Positions 44,744 through 53,997 of a stretch of DNA of 64,000 nt are shown here, in pieces. The position numbers and the translations under genes were made by a program. Below the pieces are notes generated by a model. The model was not told where the DNA came from, searched no databases, and was given only the letters and a program-made list of their open reading frames with translations. The DNA is from Chloroflexota bacterium (GTDB taxonomy: Bacteria > Chloroflexota > Anaerolineae > Anaerolineales > Anaerolineaceae): positions 1 through 64,000 of the forward strand of contig JAJXZS010000044.1 in the NCBI GenBank assembly GCA_021779955.1. Reading direction: 5' to 3'. The stretch's first letter is position 1. Each line of letters opens with the position of its first letter.

Positions 44744-46398
44744 GACTTCACCTCAGTACCAACTGTTCGCTTTTTCTTGATGCTGAAATCCTCGGGCGGA
44801 ATGAGTGAAATTGAAGCTTCGAACACCGAAGGAAGATTACCGAATTCTTCCACAGCAGTTTTGAGAATTTCTTCGATCGTGAATGCTCTGGAGAATTGAG
44901 TCGAGAGTTCGTTCAATTTTTGCTCTTGAGCTGCTGCGCGCTGAGTCTCTTCGATCAGACGGGCATTTTCCAGCGCTGAGGTCGTTTGGGCAGAAATTGT
45001 CTGCAGGAATTCGTTTTGCTCCGGCTGGATTTCGGTTCCCTCGATCTCAAGATTGAAATAACCAATCACCTCATCACGAAGGACAAGCGGAATCTTGACC
45101 TGGGAAGTCGTTTCTGGACTTGAGGTTACCTGAGGATTCTCATAGTTGAATTTGAGTTCTCCCACCTGGTCGATCTCGTCACCCCAGGCTTGCTGCACAA
45201 AAGCCTTGTTCAAGATCCGGATATCCTCCAGCGCTTTTTGCGTTCGGTTGAACGAATTGGCATTTTCAAGTGCTACCGCAAGTGAATCTGCTACGCTCTG
45301 GAGCAGGAGCACGTCGTTTTCATCGAAGGCATTCGGGCGGTCAGATTGGATTGACAGAGCTCCCAGGATATCTGTGGAACTCTTGATGGGCAGCGCCAGC
45401 TCTGACCTGGTTGCAGGGAGGTCTGGATTGTCGAAGTGAACAGCTTCTTCGCCGACGTCCAGAGCGATACGCGCTTTGCGCGTTTGAGTTGCCCAACCGA
45501 TCATGGAGTAACCGCCAACCGCCAGGCGGTGCCGATTGGCGGCCATCTTTTTGCCCTCATCTCCTGTGCCATATCTCAAGATGGCGTACTCACGTGTCGG
45601 ATCGACAAGGAACACGCCGACATAATAAAGAGTGAATGCGCTCTTAAGGCGTTCAGCAACTTGCTGGATCAAGAGGCCAGGATCGAGAATCGAGGCCAAA
45701 GACTGTGAGATTTCTGAGCCTGCGCGCAATTGAGCCAGGCGGTGCTGCAGGTCCGCCGACTGAGCTTCATATCTTGCTTGCAGTTCATCGCTCTCTGCCA
45801 ACGCAGAAATCAACTTTTGATTCTTTTTAAGATAGGAAGATTTGATGGAAAGAATTCCGAAATTTGCCAGTGCTGCCACCAGGATCACAACTACTGTGTC
45901 CAGAAGAAGCGATCCATGGGTGATGATGATCATGTTGGCAAAGATATTTGATGACGCGAGTGCAAGGCAAAGAATCAGGGTCGCCAGACCGATGCCATTG
46001 ACTACGAGCGCCTGGCGGCTTTCGAGCAAACTTGTACCCAGTATCGAGAAGGCGATCAACGCGAGCAGAGTCTCACCTGACCAGCCTGTCTTGGTGAAGA
46101 GGATCAGAATGAGTAAGTACATGAGTGCCAGGAAAGCCATCGACCGAACCGTAAAGCTGATTCTCCGACTGAGAAATATTGCCAGCGAAACGACAAGCAG
46201 CAGACCGAAGCCAATCACCAGAATGAAATCAGGAGAACCGATCAAAAGGCCAGTGGTCAGGAGCGTAGCCAGGGCACCGGCAACGATGCCAACGATCGCC
46301 AGGATGTGCAGAGATTCTTCCTGCCAGCGGGCCAGGTAATTAGAGGGATCGATCGATGTGGGAACTGAATTGGGGAAGAGCGATCGCAGATAGTTCAT
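44740..46398 (-). CDS. Membrane GAF protein without kinase domain (552 aa)
   Basis: This is a close relative of the preceding 574-aa protein: N-terminal membrane helices (about 30-190), a coiled coil, a full GAF domain (about 225-375, 'YYVGVFLVDPTREYAILRYG', 'NPDLPATRSELALPI', 'GALSIQS'), a divergent GAF (about 385-490, 'TTSALENARLIEETQ') and a tail 'STQFSRAFTIEEILKTAVEE'. The 4-base overlap with the 1431-aa gene upstream and with the 574-aa gene downstream shows the three are one translational unit. Ligand unknown. Confidence 0.9.
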   Translation of the reverse strand: MNYLRSLFPNSVPTSIDPSNYLARWQEESLHILAIVGIVAGALATLLTTGLLIGSPDFILVIGFGLLLVVSLAIFLSRRISFTVRSMAFLALMYLLILILFTKTGWSGETLLALIAFSILGTSLLESRQALVVNGIGLATLILCLALASSNIFANMIIITHGSLLLDTVVVILVAALANFGILSIKSSYLKKNQKLISALAESDELQARYEAQSADLQHRLAQLRAGSEISQSLASILDPGLLIQQVAERLKSAFTLYYVGVFLVDPTREYAILRYGTGDEGKKMAANRHRLAVGGYSMIGWATQTRKARIALDVGEEAVHFDNPDLPATRSELALPIKSSTDILGALSIQSDRPNAFDENDVLLLQSVADSLAVALENANSFNRTQKALEDIRILNKAFVQQAWGDEIDQVGELKFNYENPQVTSSPETTSQVKIPLVLRDEVIGYFNLEIEGTEIQPEQNEFLQTISAQTTSALENARLIEETQRAAAQEQKLNELSTQFSRAFTIEEILKTAVEEFGNLPSVFEASISLIPPEDFSIKKKRTVGTEVKS

Positions 46399-49300
46399 TT
46401 CTTTTGCTCCTTCTCTTTTTCAGTTGTTGCAAGGTGAGAGCCATTTCCTTTTTCGACGCCGCCGGTAATCTCGATCGATGCGCGTTTGATGTTGAGAGCA
46501 CCGCAGATTTCGGCGACTGAAGTCTGCATGATGGTTTCGATATCCACCGAACGGCGGATCTTGCTCGTGATGTCATATAGTTGACGCTGACGCTCTACCT
46601 GCGACCTCACCTGATCGACAAGTTGAATGTTGGCGAAGATCGAAGCCAGGTTGTTTGCCAACGTTGTTAGAATTTCCTGGTCCGTTTCATCGTAGGCTGC
46701 GACCTCCATGTTCTCGACGTTGAGAACACCCATTACTTTGTCCTGGTAGATCACGGGCACAGTCAAAAGCGATTTCGTTTCAAGGTTGACGGGTAGCTTT
46801 GCCGGATCTTCAGCAGGTTCATTGAGCCTGATCGGTCTCTTTTCTTCCGCCACGAGCCCGACGGTTCGTTCTCCCAGATTCAAGATCGTTGAAGCGATTT
46901 CAATCCTGGGTAAACCGGCATAGGCTTTCACGATGAGCTTTCCGCTTGAAAGGGGGAGCCAGTACGTAATTTGGTCTTGAGCCATGGTCATATGAAGCGT
47001 TTCGACAGCAGCGCGAATCGCGTCATCGACGGTGGAGGTCTTGCTTGCGATCGATGTGATCTGGTGGAGCAGACGGTGCCTGGAAAGAGAAGATTCTGTT
47101 TTGGTGAACAATTCAGAATTCTGAATGGCAACTGCGAGTTGATCGCTCAGCACCTGCAGAATGCGCACATCTTCGGAACTAAAGGCGTCGCGCTTGATGG
47201 ATTGCACATCCAATGCGCCAATGACCTGGCCGGAATTGATCAAGGGAATGCCCAACTCCGATTTGGTTTCCGGCAGCATGGGGTTCGGATAGTAGTTTTC
47301 TGCTGCGGTTACATCGTTCACAACCACGGGTTCGCCCAACAAAGTGGTTTGACCAATGATGGACTGCGAGCCAACCGCCAATTTGTGGCCTTTTTGTTTC
47401 AAGGCTTCGCCCGCTTCACCAGTCGACTCTTTGAGGACAGCAAATTGACCAAGCGGATCGAGAAGGAAGATGGAGGAGTGATAGAAGCCAAAACGGCTGC
47501 GTACCAGGTCCACCAGCCTGCGCAGCAGTTCGTTGATGTTTTGAGATCCCGAACTGGTGTCACGTGCGATTTCTGAAGCAGTTAGCAGCTGGCTTGCACG
47601 GCGTTCGGCAAGCTGCTCAGTCGATTTCAAGTCAGTAATATCGCGGCCGATCTTCAACAATCCGTTGATATTTCCGGCATCATCACGAAGAGGTATCTTG
47701 GATACCAGCTCCCAGCGTTCATTTCCATCCGGTGCGATGAACTTTTCCACATCGCCGATGATGGAAGTGCCAGATTCCATCATCTCCTGGTCCTCATCTC
47801 GGACGAATTCACCTTCAACTGCGGATTGCGATTCAGTCGCCGGCTGCAAGTGCTCTGCAGGGTTTGCAGATGCCTGGCTCGCCCGGATTGTCTGCCCTTC
47901 AGTGTTTTTGAACTCGACACGGTCGGGTGTGTGGTCGAGCAACGAATTCAGTAGGAAGCGTTCCTGATCGTAGGCTTTGAGCGCTTCCGTTTGCGACGTC
48001 AAGAGTTCCACATTACGGATATTGGTACTTGCTTGCGGCGCGATGGTAACGAGAAGGTCCTGATCAGAGAGGGTGAACCGGTTGGGATGCTGGCTATCGA
48101 GCAATGCCATCGCGCCGATCACCTCATCGGCAAGCTTAAGGGGAACGCCGAGGAATGACTGGGTAGTCAATGTGAGGTTGGGAGAATCGATCGTTCTGAA
48201 TCCCAGAATTGATGTTTCACTCAACAAGATCGGTTCGCCCTTATTGATAATCGTCGAGAACAAATCATTCGTGATAGTGTACGGCTCACACTCGATCTCT
48301 TTTTCATCGATGTAGTAGGGGATTTCAACTTTCTCGAGATCGGGTCGGTGCAACGCAAGAGCAAAGCCCACATCCGAACCGAGGGCGGCTTTCAGTTCAT
48401 TGTGCAGGCGGGAGAGCAACCCGGGAAGATCTGCTTCATTCGATGTGGTTTTGCTGATCGCGCCCAGCGTCGAAAGCTCTTTCGCGCGCTGTTCAAGGGT
48501 TTCCTCCAGCCGAATCCTCTCCAGTGCTGACCCGATGACTTCTCCAGCAGTCGTAAGTGGCTGAATCTGCATGGGGGCGATTGCAATCCTATCGCGAGAA
48601 CCAAGCGCAATGATGTGAGAAAGTTCTGTTCCTTCCATCACGGGGATCAAGGCAGAGGATTTGCATCCGCGGCGGGAGAAATAGGAGTTCAAGTTCGCGA
48701 ATTCGGATTCGCCTTCAAGATTCTCGATATAGATATTAATGCCTTCGGCAAGCTTGTGGATACCCCGAGCGAAAGGCACCGTAAAACCTTTGAGGGATTG
48801 GTCGAGACGTGTACCTTTAGGGTCTGTGAGATTGACGAGACGCAACTGATCATGCTCGACATCCATGAAGAAACAAACATAGTTCGTTTGTGAGAAGAGT
48901 TCTGTGATAAGCGAAGTGACTTCGTCTTTAGATTGAGCCTTCGAGATCTGTCGGGTTGAACGGTACAGCGACGTAGCTTGCTGAAGGTTTACCGTGGAGG
49001 ACTCGACCATTTGAATGTTGCGTAAACCTGCTGAAATCTGGCTGCCAAGCGAAGTGAAGATCGTCACAGACTCAGAATCGAATGACCCCGGCGTATCACT
49101 CTGAATGTCCAACACGCCTGCCACGGTATTACCCATAACCAGGGGGATCACGAGTTCAGATTGTGTTTCAGGAAGAACGTGCATCAGTTGGGCAGGTGTC
49201 TTTGTCAGCGGAAGTCTCTCTTCCAGTCTGGGCTGATTATTCTTGGCAACCCATCCGACGAGTGTCTCATTTTCGACAGCGATACGCGTGAAATCTTCAA

Positions 49301-50690
49301 GCCTTTTGGAAGGATCGCGGGTATATTGCTCAGCCAGGACGACGAGTTTTCCGCTTTCATCCATAAGGTAGATCGAAGCCATCTGGAAGCCGAATTTCTC
49401 GCCGATCATTTTCACTGCGCGTTGAAGGATTTCATTTTGCGTCGTTGCAGTCACCGCTTCCTGGGCAATTTCGGTAGCCTGACGCATTTGGTGGGTACGC
49501 TCTTCAACTCTGGCTTCCAGTGAGTGATAGAAATCGGTCAGCTGTTGCACCATAACGTTGAATGAATAACCCAACAAACCAATTTCATCTCTCCGTTTGA
49601 CGTCCACGCGAAACGACCAGTCACCCGAAGAGAATTCCCTTGCGTGCTTTGCCAGGTCGACCAGCGGCACAACGATCGACCTTGCTCCCAAACCAATAAT
49701 CAAACCGGTTATCGCCAGCGATCCTGCCAGTAGTATTCCGATGAACGGGAGCATGGAGCTCAGCAGACCATAAACTGATTTGTCGGGAACTTCGATGACA
49801 AGGGTCGATTTCACATCGCTGATCTTGCGGATTTCAGAAACAACTGGGATGGCGTTTTGGTTTGTATACGCAAACGAAGTGCCCGAGCCGCTCTGATTTA
49901 CATAATTCTCGATCAGCGTTTGAAAGGTTTTGTTGAAAGTCACCTGGGAGACTGTAGATTGCACAGGATTATATGCAGCGTACTGTTTGTTTGTGGTGAT
50001 GAAATACGCGCTGGAGTTGGCGAACAGGCTCTGGGAGGTCCTCAAAGTATCCGTCAGCAGGGTAGGCGTAGAAAAACCGATGAAAGTCAATCCGGGACCG
50101 CCCAACGGATTACGGTACAACTTGGTGGTCACCAGTACCAACTGGTTTGGAAACAAACCGCCAGGGTTCAGCACGAGTACGTTCTGGTTGGTTTGGTAAA
50201 GGGTCATCAAGAAGGTTTCTTGGGTGAGTAATTTGCCAATCAAATCAGAATTGGTCGAAGCAATCACCGTACCATCGGAGGTAATGATCGAGAGTTGGTT
50301 AAAGATTTCCTCAGTAGGGGTGGAGATGTAAGAATTTAGGTAATCGGTGATGTTTCTGGATGCCTGATAGTAACCAGGAGTCCCGGTGCCTTTATTGATG
50401 GTCAAGATATTCTCATCAAAATTGGGTTGGCCATTTAATTCATTCAAAGCCTTGGTGCGCGAAGCAGCCAGGTTCGATAGCTGATTCGTATATGTCTGAG
50501 AAATCGTGTCGATCTGCACTTTTGCCTGCTCGAGCATTGTCGTACGGGTACGCAAATAGGTGGCAAAACCGATAATCAAGACCGGGATCAATGAAATGAT
50601 CAATAGGCCAATCACAACAGTCCGAGCCAGACTTCCGCGGAACTCTGGCGCCGATTTGGTTTGAATACTCGGAGCAGTTTGATCTGTCAT
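46395..50690 (-). CDS. Membrane dCache-HAMP-GAF/PAS sensor without kinase domain (1431 aa)
   Basis: Domains in order: membrane helix 24-45; extracytoplasmic dCache-like domain 46-310; membrane helix 311-335; HAMP 336-395; GAF 405-560; divergent GAF 575-730; GAF 745-895; PAS 905-1020 ('DHTPDRVEFKNTEGQTIRAS', 'GLLKIGRDITDLK'); GAF 1040-1195 ('RFGFYHSSIFLLD', 'NPMLPETKSELGIPL'); GAF 1205-1360; short GAF-like tail 1370-1410. The long PAS-plus-GAF array looks like a sensor kinase that lacks the kinase. The HAMP suggests a conformational signal from the outside domain. Confidence 0.9.
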   Translation of the reverse strand: MTDQTAPSIQTKSAPEFRGSLARTVVIGLLIISLIPVLIIGFATYLRTRTTMLEQAKVQIDTISQTYTNQLSNLAASRTKALNELNGQPNFDENILTINKGTGTPGYYQASRNITDYLNSYISTPTEEIFNQLSIITSDGTVIASTNSDLIGKLLTQETFLMTLYQTNQNVLVLNPGGLFPNQLVLVTTKLYRNPLGGPGLTFIGFSTPTLLTDTLRTSQSLFANSSAYFITTNKQYAAYNPVQSTVSQVTFNKTFQTLIENYVNQSGSGTSFAYTNQNAIPVVSEIRKISDVKSTLVIEVPDKSVYGLLSSMLPFIGILLAGSLAITGLIIGLGARSIVVPLVDLAKHAREFSSGDWSFRVDVKRRDEIGLLGYSFNVMVQQLTDFYHSLEARVEERTHQMRQATEIAQEAVTATTQNEILQRAVKMIGEKFGFQMASIYLMDESGKLVVLAEQYTRDPSKRLEDFTRIAVENETLVGWVAKNNQPRLEERLPLTKTPAQLMHVLPETQSELVIPLVMGNTVAGVLDIQSDTPGSFDSESVTIFTSLGSQISAGLRNIQMVESSTVNLQQATSLYRSTRQISKAQSKDEVTSLITELFSQTNYVCFFMDVEHDQLRLVNLTDPKGTRLDQSLKGFTVPFARGIHKLAEGINIYIENLEGESEFANLNSYFSRRGCKSSALIPVMEGTELSHIIALGSRDRIAIAPMQIQPLTTAGEVIGSALERIRLEETLEQRAKELSTLGAISKTTSNEADLPGLLSRLHNELKAALGSDVGFALALHRPDLEKVEIPYYIDEKEIECEPYTITNDLFSTIINKGEPILLSETSILGFRTIDSPNLTLTTQSFLGVPLKLADEVIGAMALLDSQHPNRFTLSDQDLLVTIAPQASTNIRNVELLTSQTEALKAYDQERFLLNSLLDHTPDRVEFKNTEGQTIRASQASANPAEHLQPATESQSAVEGEFVRDEDQEMMESGTSIIGDVEKFIAPDGNERWELVSKIPLRDDAGNINGLLKIGRDITDLKSTEQLAERRASQLLTASEIARDTSSGSQNINELLRRLVDLVRSRFGFYHSSIFLLDPLGQFAVLKESTGEAGEALKQKGHKLAVGSQSIIGQTTLLGEPVVVNDVTAAENYYPNPMLPETKSELGIPLINSGQVIGALDVQSIKRDAFSSEDVRILQVLSDQLAVAIQNSELFTKTESSLSRHRLLHQITSIASKTSTVDDAIRAAVETLHMTMAQDQITYWLPLSSGKLIVKAYAGLPRIEIASTILNLGERTVGLVAEEKRPIRLNEPAEDPAKLPVNLETKSLLTVPVIYQDKVMGVLNVENMEVAAYDETDQEILTTLANNLASIFANIQLVDQVRSQVERQRQLYDITSKIRRSVDIETIMQTSVAEICGALNIKRASIEITGGVEKGNGSHLATTEKEKEQKK

Positions 50691-50700
50691 GACTTATTCC

Positions 50701-51165
50701 TTATGCATATTCCCATACAGATTCACCCGCCAGGATCCTTCGAATCTGGTCAGGGAAACGGTCTGGATCGAGCGGTTTTCCAATAAATCCGTTGAAACCT
50801 GCGAGCTTTGCTGCCCTCATTTGATCGAGCCCCGCCACCGCAGTCACGGCAATCACAGGTAATTTCCTCAGCCCTTCTGATTGGCGGATCTTGCGCAGCG
50901 CCCCGTAACCGTCTTCGTAAGGGAGGCGGATGTCCATCAGCACCAGATCGAGATACGGCATGGTGGAGGCAAATTCAACGACTTCGAACCCCGAGGTTTT
51001 CCATTCGCAAAGCACCTTAAGGGATTCGAGCATGCGGGCAATCAACATGAAATTTCCGGGGTTATCCTCCACCACCAGGATCATGGGTGGCCTGCCCGGT
51101 TTATTTTCATTATCTTGAGGGACTTTCGAAGAAAAGCCAGGGATTTTGGGTGGGATTTCAGTCAT
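50701..51165 (-). CDS. Stand-alone receiver-domain protein (154 aa)
   Basis: A single response-regulator receiver domain: 'LVVEDNPGN' acidic pocket, 'LVLMDIRLPYEDG' with the phosphoacceptor Asp, 'VIAVTAVAG' Thr and 'GFIGKPLDPD' Lys. A proline-rich N-terminal 30 residues precede it. No output domain, so it may act as a phosphate shuttle or partner in a phosphorelay. It is 10 bases upstream of the 1431-aa gene. Confidence 0.92.
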   Translation of the reverse strand: MTEIPPKIPGFSSKVPQDNENKPGRPPMILVVEDNPGNFMLIARMLESLKVLCEWKTSGFEVVEFASTMPYLDLVLMDIRLPYEDGYGALRKIRQSEGLRKLPVIAVTAVAGLDQMRAAKLAGFNGFIGKPLDPDRFPDQIRRILAGESVWEYA

Positions 51166-51193
51166 ACCAGTCGCCTTCCTTGATCAAGCAGGC

Positions 51194-51565
51194 CTAGCCG
51201 ATGAATCTACGGATTTGACCCAACAACTTATCGATATCGATTGGCTTTTCTACATAACCGTCACAGCCAGCCAGAAGGCTTTTTTCCCGATCGCCGCGCA
51301 TCGCGTTGGCGGTGACTGCAATGATCGGAATATTCTCCAGCCCTGGAACCGTCTTGAATTTCGTGGTCAGCGTATAGCCATCGATGATTGGCATATTGAT
51401 ATCCATCAAGATCAAGTCAGGGCGGTAATGTCGCAGCCTTGAGATAGCCTCGTATGCATTCGTGGCTTCCAATACCTGATATGAAGCAGACATCAGGAGC
51501 CTGCGAATTAATAGGCGATTATCAGGATTGTCTTCGATGTGCAGAATGATCTTAGTTGAGTTCAT
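51194..51565 (-). CDS. Stand-alone receiver-domain protein (123 aa)
   Basis: A complete receiver domain: 'LHIEDNPDNRLLIRR', 'LILMDINMPIIDG' with the phosphoacceptor Asp, 'IIAVTANAM' and 'GYVEKPIDIDK'. No output domain. It is the first gene of the signalling operon. ATG 51565 is preceded by GGAAG at suitable distance. About 95 bases further upstream a TATAAT sequence (minus strand, 51660-51665) could be the operon's -10 box, but no -35 box matches it. The rest of 51566-51789 shows no other signal I can name. Confidence 0.92.
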   Translation of the reverse strand: MNSTKIILHIEDNPDNRLLIRRLLMSASYQVLEATNAYEAISRLRHYRPDLILMDINMPIIDGYTLTTKFKTVPGLENIPIIAVTANAMRGDREKSLLAGCDGYVEKPIDIDKLLGQIRRFIG

Positions 51566-51789
51566 CGGAATGCTCTTCCTTATTAACACAAAAGACAGCC
51601 TAGATCAGCAAGATTTTAGAAAGATTATTATTTAATGATGGTTTAATGTCGGTCGAATAATTATAGCTCGTCCGCTCTCTGTTACTGTTGCAGAATACGT
51701 GCCTAAACCATACAGATTTGAAAGGCTTCGGTTTACAATCAGATTGCGTATTTCCCCCTCATATCACATATGTAGAGTGCGGGATTGAA

Positions 51790-51817
51790 AAATCTTCCGG
51801 CTAATATCGGAAGATTT
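51790..51817 (-). terminator. Terminator of tRNA-Gly
   Basis: Perfect 10-bp arms (51790-51799 and 51808-51817), 8-base loop; on the minus strand it ends in TTT. It lies 17 bases beyond the tRNA 3' end. Confidence 0.75.
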
Positions 51818-51834
51818 ATTTTGTCTCTTGAGAG

Positions 51835-51907
51835 AGCGGGTGATGGGATTCGAACCCACGAAATCTCACCTTGGGAAGGTGATGCCTTACCACTTGGCCA
51901 CACCCGC
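51835..51907 (-). tRNA. tRNA-Gly (CCC)
   Basis: Read on the minus strand: acceptor GCGGGTG/CACCCGC, anticodon stem TCACC/GGTGA around loop TTCCCAA (anticodon CCC), T arm GTGGG-TTCGAAT-CCCAT, discriminator T. CCA is not encoded. Confidence 0.95.
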
Positions 51908-51918
51908 ATGGTAACGAG

Positions 51919-51947
51919 ATTATAGCTTTCTCATATTCCACTGTCAA
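51919..51947 (-). promoter_or_regulatory. Consensus promoter of tRNA-Gly
   Basis: Minus strand TTGACA (51942-51947), exactly 17 bases, TATAAT (51919-51924), 11 bases before the tRNA. A perfect sigma-70 promoter. Confidence 0.92.
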
Positions 51948-52012
51948 GCCAAGCTGCTTTTGCCGGTTCAATGGATTGTAGAACTCCCGATTGGGTATTG
52001 TATTTTTCGGTA

Positions 52013-52021
52013 TGGTATAAT
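52013..52021 (+). promoter_or_regulatory. Promoter of the mre/mrd operon (extended -10)
   Basis: TGGTATAAT: TG, one base, TATAAT (52016-52021). A poor -35 (TTGGGT, 51991-51996) is 19 bases away. Predicted leader about 30 bases. Confidence 0.6.
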
Positions 52022-52060
52022 TTTCGAGACATTCTTGCACACATAATCTAGGAGAGACGA

Positions 52061-53119
52061 TTGGCAGCCAATCCTATTAGCTGGCTACTTGGTTTATTTT
52101 CACTTGACATTGGTATCGATCTCGGAACAGCCAATACATTGGTAAATGTCCGCGGCAAGGGCATTGTTATCAACGAACCCAGTTGGGTCGTGGTAAACAA
52201 ACGCACAAAAGAGACCGAATACGTGGGGGCTACAGCAAAAGAAATGGTCGGTCGTACTCCGATCAATTATATTGCTATTCGTCCCTTACGCGATGGCGTG
52301 ATCTCTGAGTTCGAGATTACGCGGGCGATGCTCGAATACTTCATCGGTAAAGTGCATCAGCAGACAATCGTTCCACTGCCTCAACCAAGAGTTGCCGTTG
52401 GAATTCCCTCTGGCGCCACGCAGGTCGAAAGGCATGCTGTCTATGATGCTGCAATGGCGGCCGGAGCTCGCGAAGTAATGTTGATCGAAGAACCCCGGGC
52501 TGCTGCCCTGGGCGCCGGCTTGCCCGTCAAAGAAGTGAAGGGCACCATGATTGTCGACATCGGCGGCGGCACAACCGAAGTAGCGGTCATATCGATGGGT
52601 GATGTTGCAGTTTCACGCAGCCTGCGCGTAGCTGGGGATGAACTGGATGTGGATATCGTCCAGTATATCCGTAACAAGTACAACTTGCTCATTGGCGAGC
52701 GGATGGCCGAGCAAACCAAGATCACAATTGGCTCTGCTTATCCCCTTCAATCTGAACAAACCATGACCGTGCGCGGCAGAAACCTGGTCACTGGCCTGCC
52801 TGCAACGATCGAAGTCTCCTCTGTCGAGATCCGCGAAGCGATCTCGGCTTCCATCCAGGTGATCGTGGATACCTTGAAAGATGCTTTGGATGAAGTCCCG
52901 CCCGAATTGATTTCTGACCTCCTGGATACCGGCATTTGCCTGGCTGGTGGAGGATCCCAGTTACTGGGATTGGTACCAAGACTCCGCGAAGAACTGAATC
53001 TTCGAGTCTGGATAGCTGATGATCCATTGACCTGTGTGGCTCGCGGAGCCGGAATGGTTCTTGAGGACCCGAACGCTTACCGGAAATTCATTGTGAATTT
53101 GGATAACGTTCATTCTTGA
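52061..53119 (+). CDS. mreB: Rod-shape-determining actin homologue MreB
   Basis: The 352-aa protein has the actin-fold motifs 'DIGIDLGTANTLV' (phosphate 1), 'VDIGGGTTEVAVIS' (phosphate 2) and 'GGGSQLLGLVPRL' (adenosine). It forms membrane-bound filaments that guide wall synthesis. The start is TTG at 52061, chosen because TAGGAGA ends 5 bases before it and the protein then begins with the normal MreB N-terminus (MAANPISWLLGLFS, an amphipathic membrane anchor). First gene of the shape operon. Confidence 0.97.
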   Translation: MAANPISWLLGLFSLDIGIDLGTANTLVNVRGKGIVINEPSWVVVNKRTKETEYVGATAKEMVGRTPINYIAIRPLRDGVISEFEITRAMLEYFIGKVHQQTIVPLPQPRVAVGIPSGATQVERHAVYDAAMAAGAREVMLIEEPRAAALGAGLPVKEVKGTMIVDIGGGTTEVAVISMGDVAVSRSLRVAGDELDVDIVQYIRNKYNLLIGERMAEQTKITIGSAYPLQSEQTMTVRGRNLVTGLPATIEVSSVEIREAISASIQVIVDTLKDALDEVPPELISDLLDTGICLAGGGSQLLGLVPRLREELNLRVWIADDPLTCVARGAGMVLEDPNAYRKFIVNLDNVHS

Positions 53120-53147
53120 GGATAGCGCATTTTCAATAAGCTGAAAA

Positions 53148-53993
53148 ATGAAAAACTTCTCTTTGAAGAATCTTCAGATCATGATGATCAGTCTGATCAT
53201 TGTGGGGGTTTTGATTTTAGCGCTGAGCGGGTTCTTAAATGATGTCATCGGCAAGGCGATCGATCCGCTCGTAGGCGCACAAAGTTGGTTCGCAACTCGG
53301 TATCAGGCCGTCTATGATTTCTTCACCGCTCCACGCGATGTACAGAGTCTGTCTGCTCGAAACGCTGAACTTGAAAACGAAGTCTCTCAACTGCAAGCCC
53401 AGGTTATTCAGCTCAAGCAGCAGGTGAGTCAAACTGAAGTGCTCTACTCTTTGCTCGATTTCGCCAGGCAGAGGCCTGAAAACAAGTATGTGGCGGCATC
53501 TGTCATTGGGCGCGACCCCAGCCCATTTTTGCATTATGTGATCATCGATCATGGTTCCGATGACGGCATCCAGTATGGCATGCCTGTAGTCACCCAGCAG
53601 GGTCTTGTCGGTCGTGTGGATGCAGTGACAGCCAGCGCTGCGCGGATCCAATTGATCACCGACCCTTCTTCGTCCATCAATATCCGCCTCGAATCTGCAG
53701 GGGTCGAAGGCATTGCTGCGGGTTCGGTGACCGGCGATATCTCTCTGGAAATGGTCGGACTATCGGTGAATTTGAATGCCGGCGATCTTGTGCTGACTTC
53801 TGGCCTCGGCGGTGATTTCCCGGCGGACATTCTGGTGGGGCAATTACTGGCGCCTTCTCACGAGCAGAATTCGCTCTTTCAATCTGCTGCCATTCAACCC
53901 GTCGTAGATTTCGCAAAATTACGCGCGGTATTGGTCATCACCAACTTCACTCCGGTCGATATTGCTCCATTGACACCGTCAACGGGTCAATAA
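53148..53993 (+). CDS. mreC: Rod-shape-determining protein MreC
   Basis: The 281-aa protein has an N-terminal membrane helix (about 10-32), a coiled coil ('SARNAELENEVSQLQAQVIQ' and following) and the beta-rich MreC domain ('VIGRDPSPFLHYVIIDHGSD' , 'VVTQQGLVGRV', 'LVLTSGLGGDFPADI'). It links MreB to the cell-wall enzymes outside the membrane. It follows mreB by 28 bases and shows no strong ribosome site. Confidence 0.95.
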   Translation: MKNFSLKNLQIMMISLIIVGVLILALSGFLNDVIGKAIDPLVGAQSWFATRYQAVYDFFTAPRDVQSLSARNAELENEVSQLQAQVIQLKQQVSQTEVLYSLLDFARQRPENKYVAASVIGRDPSPFLHYVIIDHGSDDGIQYGMPVVTQQGLVGRVDAVTASAARIQLITDPSSSINIRLESAGVEGIAAGSVTGDISLEMVGLSVNLNAGDLVLTSGLGGDFPADILVGQLLAPSHEQNSLFQSAAIQPVVDFAKLRAVLVITNFTPVDIAPLTPSTGQ

Positions 53994-53997
53994 CACA

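Noticed and set aside
51816-52040. 74-aa frame ending in a typical peptide
   Set aside because: It is the translation of the tRNA-Gly gene and its flank.
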